Origin: Cyanobacteria bacterium UBA8803
GTDB lineage: Bacteria > Cyanobacteriota > Cyanobacteriia > Cyanobacteriales > Coleofasciculaceae
Direction of reading: 5' to 3'
DNA: 5,662 nt
Assembly (NCBI GenBank): GCA_003505715.1
Contig: DNXU01000367.1
Coordinates: forward strand, 1,724-7,385
Numbering within the stretch: position 1 is the stretch's first letter; each line of letters starts with the position of its first letter. Positions 1-5,640 of the stretch are shown here, in pieces. The notes under the pieces were generated by a model. That model was not told where the DNA came from. It searched no databases and saw only the letters and a program-made list of their open reading frames with translations. The translations under genes were made by a program, and so were the position numbers.

Positions 1-60
1 CTCACTCCCTCACTCCTCATCCCCTCATCCCCTCACCCCCTCACTCCTCACTCCCTCACC
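1..60. repeat. CT-rich low-complexity short repeat (CTCACYCC/CTCATCCC type)
   Basis: The first 60 bases consist almost entirely of C, T and A arranged as variants of CTCACTCC, CTCATCCC and CTCACCCC. There is no G in the stretch, so the opposite strand is purine-rich with runs of G. The window begins inside the repeat, so its left end is unknown. The same family reappears in the opposite orientation at about 3781-3845, and an 11-base piece (50-60) recurs in reverse complement at 3440-3450 inside a gene. I see no coding sense in it. It is most simply an intergenic short tandem repeat of the type common in cyanobacterial genomes. Confidence 0.85.
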
Positions 61-100
61 CTACCTACAAAGCTAGAGGCAGCATTTAGAGCAATCACGT

Positions 101-106
101 TATAAT
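101..106 (+). promoter_or_regulatory. Possible -10 box for the 190-516 gene
   Basis: TATAAT, a perfect match to the sigma-70 -10 consensus, lies 83 bases before the start codon. No good -35 hexamer stands 16-18 bases upstream, so this would need an activator or be a chance hit. A start point near 113 would leave a leader of about 75 bases. That leader contains a weak 5-bp inverted repeat (144-148 with 161-165). Confidence 0.35.
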
Positions 107-189
107 TCGTTACGGATGCTAAAGAAACTTTTCTGGCACTGACCCCTAGGTTTGCATCCATAGGGTTTCCACACTTCTTGTAAAGTTTT

Positions 190-516
190 ATGAGTAATAC
201 TGTCATTCATGCCTTTTTTGTCGGCAGAGCGATGGCTCAAGTGCTGAACGAATTATTAGAAGATGGATTGACTAACGCTTTGAGCGAACTTGGTAAATTT
301 GATGCCGAACAACGAGAGCGACTGCGGCAGTTTAGCGAACAAGTTATGGAAAAAGCAGATCGGGAAGCAGAAACTGCCATGAGTGGGAGAACTACCAGCA
401 TAGCTGTGGGCTACCAACCCGGCGGTGACCTACAAGCAACCATAGACGAACTACGGGCGGAAATGGCTCGCTTGCGTACTGAATTACAACTCTACCGCAA
501 TAAATCGGTGACCTAA
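190..516 (+). CDS. Small conserved cyanobacterial helical protein, DUF6825-like, function unknown
   Basis: A 108-residue protein. Residues 1-62 look like one or two helices: a hydrophobic start (AFFVGRAMAQVLNELLEDGL, 8-27), then a charged part with KFDAEQRERLRQF (36-48) and many Glu/Arg/Gln. A Gly/Ser/Thr-rich hinge follows (65-79), then a strongly heptad-patterned helix (about 80-102, DLQATIDELRAEMARLRTEL) that should form a coiled coil. No signal peptide or transmembrane segment is evident. The pattern matches, from memory, the cyanobacterial family labelled DUF6825, whose role is not established to my knowledge. The ATG at 190 is chosen because the conserved-looking N-terminus starts there. 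The Shine-Dalgarno match is poor (only an AAAG 6-9 bases upstream). It reads in the same direction as the kinase gene, but the 207-base gap suggests separate transcription. The coding call is secure; the family name is moderately sure. Confidence 0.85.
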   Translation: MSNTVIHAFFVGRAMAQVLNELLEDGLTNALSELGKFDAEQRERLRQFSEQVMEKADREAETAMSGRTTSIAVGYQPGGDLQATIDELRAEMARLRTELQLYRNKSVT

Positions 517-527
517 TTCACCCGGTA

Positions 528-541
528 GTGCCAGAAGGCAC
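528..541 (+). other. Small hairpin in a degenerate AGAAGGC repeat after the DUF6825-like gene
   Basis: GTGCC and GGCAC pair as a 5-bp stem around an AGAA tetraloop, 11 bases after the stop codon. It sits at the start of a degenerate run of AGAAGG-containing units (about 531-570: cagaaggc, tagaaggc, cagaaggg). No T-run follows directly; the nearest, eight Ts, is at 577-584. A classical intrinsic terminator is therefore not supported, although the hairpin could be an RNA processing or end-protection element. Confidence 0.35.
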
Positions 542-647
542 AAGGTAGAAGGCTCCAAGGCAGAAGGGAAGAAAGCTTTTTTTTAAAGGGTGGGTTATTT
601 CCGCCGAGCTGTACTAGCTCACTGCCTAGATTTACCGCCAAAAGTAT

Positions 648-657
648 AGTGCGCACT
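648..657. promoter_or_regulatory. 10-bp perfect palindrome upstream of the kinase gene, possible operator
   Basis: AGTGCGCACT is a perfect 10-base palindrome 66 bases before the kinase GTG. A second inverted repeat, GAGCT-gtact-AGCTC, lies at 606-620. Downstream come three AGTTTTT units (673-679, 681-687, 691-697) in a T-rich stretch with TATAAG at 687-692, which could be a -10 box but has no convincing -35. Binding by a dimeric regulator is possible but unproven; a 10-base palindrome can occur by chance. Confidence 0.3.
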
Positions 658-713
658 TGGCCTCTATTTCAGAGTTTTTGAGTTTTTATAAGTTTTTTTG
701 AAAACAATCATTT

Positions 714-717
714 AGGA
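714..717 (+). promoter_or_regulatory. Ribosome binding site supporting the GTG start at 724
   Basis: AGGA ends 6 bases before the GTG at 724-726. This supports the non-ATG start, because no in-frame ATG occurs until Met221, far inside the kinase fold. Confidence 0.65.
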
Positions 718-723
718 ACCCGA

Positions 724-2481
724 GTGTCTGCTGTTTCTAACGACTATGTCAACCTTACGCCCTATAAGGAACCCCAGGTGTCTAACCCACGTTTCTTAGG
801 AAAGGCACGCAACGATAAAGCGTATCGTTGGAATCGAGAAAATTACTCCCGTCAACGACGGTTTATTGACATTTGGGCTTTCGTTTTAACCCTGCTGTCT
901 GGGTTATGGCTCGATAGTAAACCCTGGAGTTATTCAGGGGGCTTCACGGAAGCCAAACAGGAGCGTCGCCGTAAAGCTCAGGCAGTCTGGATTCGAGATA
1001 CGTTATTAGATTTGGGGCCAACTTTTATTAAAGTTGGGCAACTTTTTTCAACCCGTGCCGATCTCTTCCCCAGCGAATATGTAGAGGAACTTGCTAAGTT
1101 ACAAGATCGGGTGCCTGCCTTTAGCTACGAGCAAGTTGAAGTTATAATTCAGCAAGATTTAGGCAAGTCGGTTACAGAACTTTTCCGCAGTTTTGACCCC
1201 ATCCCCCTTGCTGCTGCCAGCCTCGGCCAAGTTCACAAAGCCCAACTTCATAGCGGTGAGGAGGTAGTAGTAAAGGCACAACGACCGGGTTTGCGGAAGC
1301 TTTTTACTATAGATTTACAAATTCTCAAAGGGATTGCCCGTTATTTTCAAAACCATCCAGATTGGGGGCGAGGTCGAGACTGGATGGGCATCTATGAAGA
1401 ATGCTGCCGGATTCTGTGGGAAGAGATCGATTATCTCAAAGAAGGTAGCAATGCTGATACGTTTCGCCGCAATTTCCGCGCCTATGACTGGGTGCGGGTG
1501 CCCCGCGTCTACTGGCGGTATGCCTCACCACGGGTATTGACGCTAGAATATCTACCAGGAATTAAGATCAGCCATTACGAAGCTCTAGAAGCGGCAGGTC
1601 TGGATCGTAAATTACTAGCTCAACTAGGGGCAAGAGCTTACCTACAGCAGCTTCTCAATGATGGTTTCTTTCATGCCGATCCCCATCCAGGTAATATTGC
1701 GGTAAGTCCAGAAGGGTCTTTGATATTTTATGATTTCGGGATGATGGGCAAGATTAAAGCCAATGTCCGAGAACAATTAATGGAAACCCTTTTTGGTATT
1801 ACTCAAAAAGATGCCGACCGGGTGGTTAATTCGCTGGTGGCTCTGGGTGCCCTCTCCCCAGTAGAGGATATGGGACCAGTACGGCGCTCCATCCAGTACA
1901 TGCTGGATTATTTTATGGATAAGCCGTTTGAGGAGCAATCAGTAAGTGAAATTAGCGACGATCTTTATGAAATTGCTTACGATCAGCCTTTTCGCTTCCC
2001 AGCCACCTTCACCTTTGTGATGCGAGCCTTTTCAACCTTAGAAGGGGTCGGGAAAGGCTTAGACCCAGAGTTCAACTTTATGGAGGTAGCAAAACCCTTT
2101 GCACTACAGATTATGACAAACGGTAATAGTACTGATGGCAATAGCTTCTTGAATGAACTGGGACGCCAAGCAGCACAGGTAAGCAGTACGGCGTTGAGCT
2201 TGCCCCGACGCATTGAGGATACGATTGAGAAATTAGAGCGGGGAGATCTGCGAGTGCGCGTGCGGTCTATCGAATCAGACCGTCTTCTGCGCCGTATTAG
2301 TAACCTTCAGCTGGGAACCAATTATACTTTACTAGTCAGTGCGTTTACGCTGTCGGCGACGATTCTATTCGTCAATGATAAAGTAGGGCTGGCCTTAGTC
2401 GTTGCATTTATAGCGGCGATCGCAGCCTTTGCCCTGATTCGGCTAGTCAGACGGCTAGACAGATTCGATCGCATGTTGTAG
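724..2481 (+). CDS. ABC1/AarF/UbiB-family atypical protein kinase-like protein
   Basis: A 585-residue ABC1 (UbiB/ADCK) protein. Family hallmarks are visible in order: the KxGQ motif (K103-Q106, in FIKVGQLFSTR), the alanine-rich loop replacing the usual glycine-rich loop (AAASLGQVH, 163-171), the VVVK lysine (K184), the ExD motif (E234-I-D236), the catalytic loop HADPHPGN (317-324; D319 and N324) and the DFG motif (337-339). All key residues are present, so it should bind nucleotide. The C-terminus has a basic region (about 495-525) and two probable membrane helices (about 534-551 and 554-574), consistent with membrane anchoring. Relatives control prenylquinone (ubiquinone, plastoquinone, tocopherol) metabolism in bacteria, mitochondria and plastids; their activity appears to be ATPase or small-molecule kinase rather than typical protein kinase. 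The start is GTG with AGGA upstream. The stop is 33 bases before the phosphatase, suggesting an operon. Which cyanobacterial subgroup it belongs to is not certain; similarity to Sll1770 is inferred partly from the neighbour. Confidence 0.95.
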   Translation: MSAVSNDYVNLTPYKEPQVSNPRFLGKARNDKAYRWNRENYSRQRRFIDIWAFVLTLLSGLWLDSKPWSYSGGFTEAKQERRRKAQAVWIRDTLLDLGPTFIKVGQLFSTRADLFPSEYVEELAKLQDRVPAFSYEQVEVIIQQDLGKSVTELFRSFDPIPLAAASLGQVHKAQLHSGEEVVVKAQRPGLRKLFTIDLQILKGIARYFQNHPDWGRGRDWMGIYEECCRILWEEIDYLKEGSNADTFRRNFRAYDWVRVPRVYWRYASPRVLTLEYLPGIKISHYEALEAAGLDRKLLAQLGARAYLQQLLNDGFFHADPHPGNIAVSPEGSLIFYDFGMMGKIKANVREQLMETLFGITQKDADRVVNSLVALGALSPVEDMGPVRRSIQYMLDYFMDKPFEEQSVSEISDDLYEIAYDQPFRFPATFTFVMRAFSTLEGVGKGLDPEFNFMEVAKPFALQIMTNGNSTDGNSFLNELGRQAAQVSSTALSLPRRIEDTIEKLERGDLRVRVRSIESDRLLRRISNLQLGTNYTLLVSAFTLSATILFVNDKVGLALVVAFIAAIAAFALIRLVRRLDRFDRML

Positions 2482-2514
2482 TTACCCTATACTTCTCGAC
2501 GCCAGCTACCTGCT

Positions 2515-3249
2515 ATGAAATGTTGCTTCACGGGTCTCACCGATCCGGGGTTAATTCGTACCGTAAACCAGGATTATTACTACATCGACCCGCAAGGGAG
2601 ATTTTTCATTGTTGCTGATGGCATGGGGGGTCATGCAGGAGGGCAGGAAGCCAGCCAGCTAGCAACAGAGGCAATTCAGGCTCATTTGGATGAACTTTGG
2701 GATTCACCCAGTACTTCAATAGAGTTGCTCGAGCAAGCCTTTGACAGGGCAAATCAGGCAATCTTGCAAGATCAAAAAAATCACCCAGAGCGCTCCGATA
2801 TGGGCACCACTACCGTTGTGGTGATGTTCCGCCAAGGCCAGCTTTGGTTCACTCATATTGGAGACTCTCGCCTCTATCGGTTACGAAGCTCCCAGCTAGA
2901 GCAGATTACGGAAGACCACACCTGGGTAGCACGAGCCATGAAAGCTGGGGATCTCACCCCAGACCAGGCTCGGATGCATCCCTGGCGTCACGTTTTGTCT
3001 CAATGTTTGGGTCGCAAAGACATGCAGCAAATTGATGTTGAAGCGATCGACATCCTACCAGGCGATCGCTTGCTGCTTTGTACCGATGGTCTCACTGAAG
3101 AACTTTCCGATGCTGCCATCGCTTCCCATCTCGATCCCAGTTTAACCTACGAGCAAGTGGCGGCTAACTTGATTGGCTCAGCGAAGGAGAAGGGAGGTCG
3201 AGACAACATTACGGTAGTTCTGGTAGGAATTAATGGGATCGAAGATTAA
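2515..3249 (+). CDS. pphA: PP2C-type Ser/Thr protein phosphatase, PphA-like (PII phosphatase)
   Basis: A 244-residue, single-domain PPM/PP2C phosphatase, the usual size for the small bacterial type. Motifs in order: NQD (18-20), VADGMGGHAGG (33-43; D35 and G36 bind the metals, H40 is the likely general acid), MGTT (96-99), GDSR (116-119; D117 is the probable third-metal ligand), a flap region (about 137-162, HPWRHVLSQCLGR), TDG (190-192; D191) and GRDN (228-231; D230). No membrane segment is present, so it should be cytosolic. The sequence strongly resembles, from memory, PphA of Synechocystis and Thermosynechococcus, a Mg/Mn-dependent enzyme that dephosphorylates phosphoserine 49 of the PII signal protein. 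The Synechocystis gene also sits beside an ABC1 kinase gene, which supports orthology. ATG 2515 is favoured because the conserved GLTDPGLIRTVNQD segment starts seven residues in; no strong Shine-Dalgarno is seen, suggesting coupling to the kinase gene. Two adjacent cysteines (C3, C4) are notable. Substrate assignment remains inference. Confidence 0.93.
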   Translation: MKCCFTGLTDPGLIRTVNQDYYYIDPQGRFFIVADGMGGHAGGQEASQLATEAIQAHLDELWDSPSTSIELLEQAFDRANQAILQDQKNHPERSDMGTTTVVVMFRQGQLWFTHIGDSRLYRLRSSQLEQITEDHTWVARAMKAGDLTPDQARMHPWRHVLSQCLGRKDMQQIDVEAIDILPGDRLLLCTDGLTEELSDAAIASHLDPSLTYEQVAANLIGSAKEKGGRDNITVVLVGINGIED

Positions 3250-3252
3250 AAA

Positions 3253-3690
3253 TTAAAAAATCGTTAAGTTATCTGGACGGCACCATTTTATATCCACAGC
3301 AATCCCTTGAGCGTCTTCTGCTTGTAGATCCTCAATGTAGCCACCTTGAGAAGATTTGGCTTCTTCAAGACTATCAAAGGGACCAAAATAGTAAATCACC
3401 GCAGGTTCTGTAGTTGAGATTTCCACCCACCACGCCAATGGTGAGGGAGTTTGGCTGTCAGCTGTCATAGGCTTAACACTAACAATTTTGCCGCCCAAAC
3501 GGGCAATCCGTCTGATGGTTTGGTTCATGCGACTGTAAGGCACGGCAAGCCACATACTGCTACTCTGACGAATTGGGTAACCGATTTGGCCAATTTGGGC
3601 TTTCTGACCCAAACCCACTACTTCAAAGAGAAACCAACGACCATCAGATGATGAGTTATCTGCTGTGCCAGCGAAAATTGAGATATGCAT
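3253..3690 (-). CDS. CpcD-type phycobilisome linker domain fused to DUF1816 domain
   Basis: A 145-residue protein with two parts. Residues about 18-73 carry the CpcD linker signature: FLFEVVGL (20-27), YPIRQSSSMWLAVPYSRMN (38-56) and RRIARLGGKIVSV (60-72). This fold caps phycobilisome rods (CpcD), ends rod linkers and attaches FNR to the antenna. Residues about 85-145 match DUF1816: LAWWVEI (85-91), YYFGPFDSLEEAK (100-112), GGYIEDL (116-122) and IKWCRPDNLTI (134-144); the function of this domain is unknown to me. A short Thr/Ser/Pro segment (74-84) joins them. The ATG at 3690 is preferred over an in-frame TTG at 3720, which would add only ten residues of no family character. No signal peptide or membrane helix is visible. 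A role at the phycobilisome or in FNR-like docking is inferred from the first domain. The gene faces pphA tail to tail with only 3 bases between stops. Confidence 0.88.
   Translation of the reverse strand: MHISIFAGTADNSSSDGRWFLFEVVGLGQKAQIGQIGYPIRQSSSMWLAVPYSRMNQTIRRIARLGGKIVSVKPMTADSQTPSPLAWWVEISTTEPAVIYYFGPFDSLEEAKSSQGGYIEDLQAEDAQGIAVDIKWCRPDNLTIF
3440..3467 (-). repeat. Short repeat DNA coding the inter-domain segment of the linker protein
   Basis: On the minus strand two exact tandem copies of TGACAGC (3467-3461 and 3460-3454) are followed by ACTCCCTCACC (3450-3440). That 11-mer is identical to bases 50-60 of the intergenic repeat at the left edge of the window. The segment codes residues about 75-84 (TADSQTPSP), exactly between the CpcD and DUF1816 domains. 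Confidence 0.6.
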
Positions 3691-3749
3691 TCTTGAATGG
3701 TAATTTCGATACCCCCACAAAACACAATAATTTTAAGGGAGAGAAGCCA

Positions 3750-3770
3750 GAGAGAGGGAGAGGGAGAGAG
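3750..3770. repeat. Perfect 21-base homopurine mirror repeat
   Basis: All 21 bases are A or G, and the sequence reads identically forwards and backwards on the same strand: GAGAGAGGG, then AGA, then GGGAGAGAG. Homopurine mirror repeats can form intramolecular triplex (H-DNA) under supercoiling. It lies 60-80 bases upstream of the linker ATG, where it could influence that promoter, but it may simply be low-complexity DNA. Confidence 0.7.
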
Positions 3771-3780
3771 ATTTTCTTAG

Positions 3781-3926
3781 GGATGAAGGATGAGGGATGA
3801 GGGATGATGGGGTGAGGAGGTGAGGGGGTGAGGAGGTGAGGATGTGAGCGATCTTCTGGAAATGGGGAGATGATAGGATTGGTAGCTAATTCTTTATCCT
3901 CATCCTTCATCCCTCATCCCTCATCC
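3781..3926. repeat. Inverted low-complexity repeat (GGATGAGGGATGA arms) with G-rich direct repeats inside
   Basis: The left arm 3788-3807 (GGATGAGGGATGAGGGATGA) is the exact reverse complement of 3907-3926, 20 of 20 bases, separated by 99 bases. A second register pairs 3782-3795 with 3898-3911. Because the arms are heptamer arrays (GGATGAG), they can pair in several registers. Between them lies a 15-base direct repeat, GGTGAGGAGGTGAGG, at 3811-3825 and 3827-3841. This is the same family as bases 1-60 in the opposite orientation, and its G-runs could in principle form a two-layer quadruplex. No terminal target duplication or transposase is visible. Confidence 0.8.
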
Positions 3927-4009
3927 TTACTCCCTCCGTCTTTAAGGAAAATATGGTTTGATGAAATCATAGTTTTTAATCTGTTTTGGCTCCTCCATCC
4001 CAATCAATC

Positions 4010-5524
4010 ATGAGTTTTAATCAAGAATTTGAGCTACTCCTACGTGCCCGCTATCCTCTGATTTACATTCCCACCTTGGAAGAAGAACGAGTAGAAGTTG
4101 CGATCGCTCAAGCTGCCAAACGCCTTGGTGATCGCGCCGTCTATATTTGGGATTTTGTTGATGGGTATCAGGGCAATCCGAATGATGAGGGGTTCGGACG
4201 CCGCAATCCGTTACAAGCTTTAGAATTTTTAGAAAAAATACCGGAAAATGCTGCGGCTCTCTTTATATTAAGAGATTTTCACCGCTTCCTGGAAGATATA
4301 TCTGTGGCGCGAAAACTGAAAAACCTGTCGCGTCGGCTCAAGTCTCAGCCTAAGAACATTATCATTGTGTCACCCCAAGTCTCGATCCCACCTGATCTAA
4401 CCGACGTACTAACGGTGCTGGAATTTCCTTTACCCGAAGTATCGGAAATCAAGGCCGAGATCGAACGCTTGTTAGCAGCCATGGGGCAATCCCTGACTGA
4501 TAAAGTACTAGATGAGTTGGTGCGTTCCTGTCAGGGTCTGTCCCTAGAACGAATTCGCCGGGTACTCGCCCGTGCGATCGCCGCTCACGGAGAAATCCAG
4601 CCAGAAGATGTAGAGATGGTTCTGGAAGAAAAACGCCAATCCATTCGCCAAACCCAGATTCTAGAATTTTACCCAACTACGGAAAAAATTTCGGATATCG
4701 GCGGTTTAGATAATCTGAAAGACTGGCTACTGCGAAGGGGGGGAGCCTTTACCGAACGAGCCAGACAATACGGTTTGCCTCATCCTCGCGGCTTGCTGCT
4801 AGTGGGAATTCAAGGAACGGGGAAATCTCTAACAGCTAAAGCGATCGCCCACCACTGGCACCTCCCCTTACTGCGTCTAGATGTCGGGCGTCTGTTTGGC
4901 GGTTTAGTCGGAGAATCAGAATCTCGTACCCGACAGATGATTCAGCTAGCCGAAGCCTTAGCTCCCTGCATTCTCTGGATTGACGAAATTGACAAAGCCT
5001 TCTCTGGCTTCGACTCCAAAGGAGACGCCGGAACCACCAGCCGCGTCTTCGGCACCTTCATTAGCTGGCTGGCTGAGAAGCGCTCGCCCGTATTTGTAGT
5101 CGCCACCGCCAATAACATCCAGGCTTTACCCCCAGAAATGCTCCGTAAAGGTCGATTTGATGAAATCTTCTTTGTCGGTTTACCCAGCCAGGATGAGCGT
5201 CAGGCCATTTTTGAGTTACATTTAGCTCGACTGCGATCGCACAACTTAAAGAATTACGATCTAGAGCGACTCGCTTACGAAACCCCCGACTTTTCCGGAG
5301 CGGAAATCGAACAGACCCTGATTGAAGCCATGCATATCGGCTTCAGCCAGAACCGAGATTTTACCACCGATGATATCTTAGAAGCTGCCAGCCAAATCGT
5401 TCCTCTAGCCCGCACAGCCCAAGAACAAATTCAGTTCCTCAAAGACTGGGCAGCTGCTGGCAAAGCCCGCATGGCTTCTAGAGACAGCCGTCTGACCAGT
5501 CGCATTCAGCGTCAATTACAATAA
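4010..5524 (+). CDS. Ycf46-like AAA+ ATPase
   Basis: A 504-residue protein with the architecture of the cyanobacterial/plastid Ycf46 group. Residues 1-215 form a divergent N-terminal region starting [22 protein letters not shown]; it has Walker-B-like hydrophobic strands ([11 protein letters not shown], 83-93) but no Walker A, so it looks like a degenerate P-loop domain. A complete AAA module follows: Walker A GIQGTGKS (266-273, K272), pore-loop candidate [10 protein letters not shown] (295-304), Walker B ILWIDEID (321-328, D325/E326), sensor 1 in VVATANN (363-369), arginine-finger region LRKGRFD (378-384, R379 and R382) and sensor-2-like FSGAEIE (428-434). All catalytic residues are intact. 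Probably soluble. Work I recall on a Synechocystis relative links it to photosynthesis and inorganic carbon use, but the substrate is unknown. ATG 4010 is preferred over in-frame TTG 3986, as the family-like sequence [16 protein letters not shown] begins there. The gene is transcribed alone, away from the linker gene. Confidence 0.92.
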   Translation: MSFNQEFELLLRARYPLIYIPTLEEERVEVAIAQAAKRLGDRAVYIWDFVDGYQGNPNDEGFGRRNPLQALEFLEKIPENAAALFILRDFHRFLEDISVARKLKNLSRRLKSQPKNIIIVSPQVSIPPDLTDVLTVLEFPLPEVSEIKAEIERLLAAMGQSLTDKVLDELVRSCQGLSLERIRRVLARAIAAHGEIQPEDVEMVLEEKRQSIRQTQILEFYPTTEKISDIGGLDNLKDWLLRRGGAFTERARQYGLPHPRGLLLVGIQGTGKSLTAKAIAHHWHLPLLRLDVGRLFGGLVGESESRTRQMIQLAEALAPCILWIDEIDKAFSGFDSKGDAGTTSRVFGTFISWLAEKRSPVFVVATANNIQALPPEMLRKGRFDEIFFVGLPSQDERQAIFELHLARLRSHNLKNYDLERLAYETPDFSGAEIEQTLIEAMHIGFSQNRDFTTDDILEAASQIVPLARTAQEQIQFLKDWAAAGKARMASRDSRLTSRIQRQLQ

Positions 5525-5591
5525 TTTGTTGTTTGTTGTTTGTTGTTTGTTGTTTGTTGTTTGTTGTTTGTTGTTTGTTGTTTGTTGTTTG
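5525..5591. repeat. Nine perfect tandem copies of TTTGTTG plus a partial tenth
   Basis: The unit TTTGTTG occurs nine times without a mismatch (5525-5587), followed by TTTG (5588-5591). It begins at the first base after the ATPase stop codon TAA. The perfection indicates recent slippage or expansion. Seven-base tandem repeats of this sort are a known feature of filamentous cyanobacterial genomes. Confidence 0.97.
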
Positions 5592-5640
5592 GCCTTTTCC
5601 ATCAACTCTCTTGAAATAAACAATAATTCATGACTACCAA

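Larger units (their letters stand above)
3691..4009. promoter_or_regulatory. Divergent intergenic region between the linker gene and the ATPase gene
   Basis: This 319-base gap holds the promoters of two divergent genes but no convincing gene of its own. The central part (about 3735-3885) is strongly purine-rich on the plus strand and made of repeats, annotated separately. The ATPase side (about 3940-4009) is AT-rich, with a small TGAT-gaa-ATCA inverted repeat at 3959-3969. The linker side (about 3691-3735) is also AT-rich. No clean -35/-10 pair was found for either gene, so promoter positions are not assigned. Confidence 0.5.
2416..5240. repeat. Six HIP1 palindromes (GCGATCGC), dispersed
   Basis: Perfect GCGATCGC octamers occur at 2416-2423, 3062-3069, 4100-4107, 4574-4581, 4841-4848 and 5233-5240, all inside coding regions and four of them in the ATPase gene. 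Such enrichment is a recognised hallmark of many cyanobacterial chromosomes and supports native rather than recently acquired DNA for the 724-5524 block. Confidence 0.95.

Noticed and set aside
528..584. Intrinsic terminator for the DUF6825-like gene
   Set aside because: The 5-bp GTGCC/GGCAC hairpin lies 35 bases before the T-run, and the T-run has no strong stem directly before it.
3691..3720. Ten-residue N-terminal extension of the linker protein from a TTG codon at 3720
   Set aside because: TTG is a rare start, the extra residues (WGYRNYHSR) do not belong to the CpcD domain, and the ATG at 3690 starts naturally ahead of it.
3656..3910. 84-residue minus-strand open frame through the purine-rich repeat region
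   Set aside because: It consists largely of Pro/Ser/His/Leu translated from the low-complexity repeat, overlaps the linker gene start in another frame and has no family character.
3781..3926. CRISPR array or insertion sequence
   Set aside because: Repeats are short heptamers without regular unique spacers, and there is no transposase, terminal duplication or cas gene.
3986..4009. Eight-residue extension of the ATPase from a TTG codon at 3986
   Set aside because: The family-like N-terminus begins at the ATG at 4010; the extension has no ribosome binding site and no recognisable sequence.
4449..4676. 75-residue minus-strand open frame within the ATPase gene, and other frames inside the kinase, phosphatase and linker genes
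   Set aside because: They lie wholly inside well-supported genes, carry no recognisable motifs and are shadows of the true reading frames.
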